Source of the DNA: Chakrabartyella piscis
GTDB taxonomy: Bacteria > Bacillota > Clostridia > Lachnospirales > Anaerotignaceae
Assembly: GCA_030067835.1 (NCBI GenBank)
Contig: CP092441.1
Span: 2,294,001-2,358,000, forward strand
Direction of reading: 5' to 3'
Length of the DNA: 64,000 nt
The notes under the pieces are model-generated. The model was given only the letters and a program-made list of their open reading frames with translations. It was not told the origin of the DNA and did no database searches. A program made the translations under genes and the position numbers. This document shows, in pieces, positions 63,999-64,000 of this stretch (the first letter of the stretch is position 1; the number at the start of each line of letters is the position of its first letter).

Positions 63999-64000
63999 AA

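Overview
The window is a chromosomal segment of a low-GC, spore-forming member of the Clostridia, most likely Lachnospirales or a near relative. Reasons: an alpha/beta-type small acid-soluble spore protein with a sigma-G-like promoter, two T-box leaders, a FabK/FabZ type II fatty-acid cluster, a DnaD plus DnaI-like loader pair, and Shine-Dalgarno sites of the AGGAGG type before nearly every gene. The species cannot be named from the sequence alone. Most genes lie on the minus strand.

Layout: 1-2.8 kb holds a TRAP transporter (dctP-dctQ-dctM, the last cut by the left edge). 3.0-11.1 kb is branched-chain amino acid synthesis: ilvD, a divergent FadR-type GntR regulator, then leuA-leuC-leuD-leuB behind a T-box with a leucine (CUC) specifier. 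11.2-14.6 kb holds a PatB-type aminotransferase, a CPA2 cation/proton antiporter and a probably frameshifted small acetyltransferase. 14.65-17.51 kb is a very small (about 2.8 kb) integrative element in the 3' end of a tRNA-Pro(AGG) gene. It carries a tyrosine integrase, two small DNA-binding proteins, two DnaA boxes, four identical-type palindromes and an array of long perfect hairpins, so it looks like a miniature integrated replicon. 17.6-21.2 kb is an ABC importer behind a T-box with a tryptophan (UGG) specifier. 21.9-22.5 kb has no coding potential, but its two ends pair and its inside is full of hairpins: a candidate large structured RNA of about 560-600 nt. 22.7-27.6 kb holds nicotinate phosphoribosyltransferase and a galactitol-type PTS.

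28.0-37.7 kb is the complete fatty-acid synthesis cluster fabH-acpP-fabK-fabD-fabG-fabF-accB-fabZ-accC-accDA, the last gene being a fusion of both carboxyltransferase subunits. 38-42.2 kb holds a DUF2812-like membrane protein, a two-gene DUF5058-type transporter and an M20 carbamoylase/amidohydrolase. 42.7-55.0 kb is the translation/RNA operon rimP-nusA-ylxR-ylxQ-infB-rbfA-nrnA-truB-ribF-(EamA)-rpsO-pnp. 55.2-62.5 kb has a DUF554 protein, dnaI-like and dnaD replication genes, a TagO/WecA-type transferase, upp, rpiB, the Sua5/YwlC tRNA-modification enzyme and a SEC-C protein. 62.7-64 kb has the spore protein, a SLOG-like protein and a divergent XRE regulator.

The intergenic DNA is full of small repeats. 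About 35 hairpins end in CCCTACA; three copies of a 113-135-bp MITE-like repeat sit near gene ends; and three copies of a structured element (two of 161-165 nt, one of 78 nt) sit just upstream of dctQ, rpsO and upp. The paired arms of that element differ between copies by compensating changes, which argues for selection on a folded structure. The best candidates for undescribed biology are this element family, the large RNA at 21.9-22.5 kb and the miniature tRNA-Pro element.
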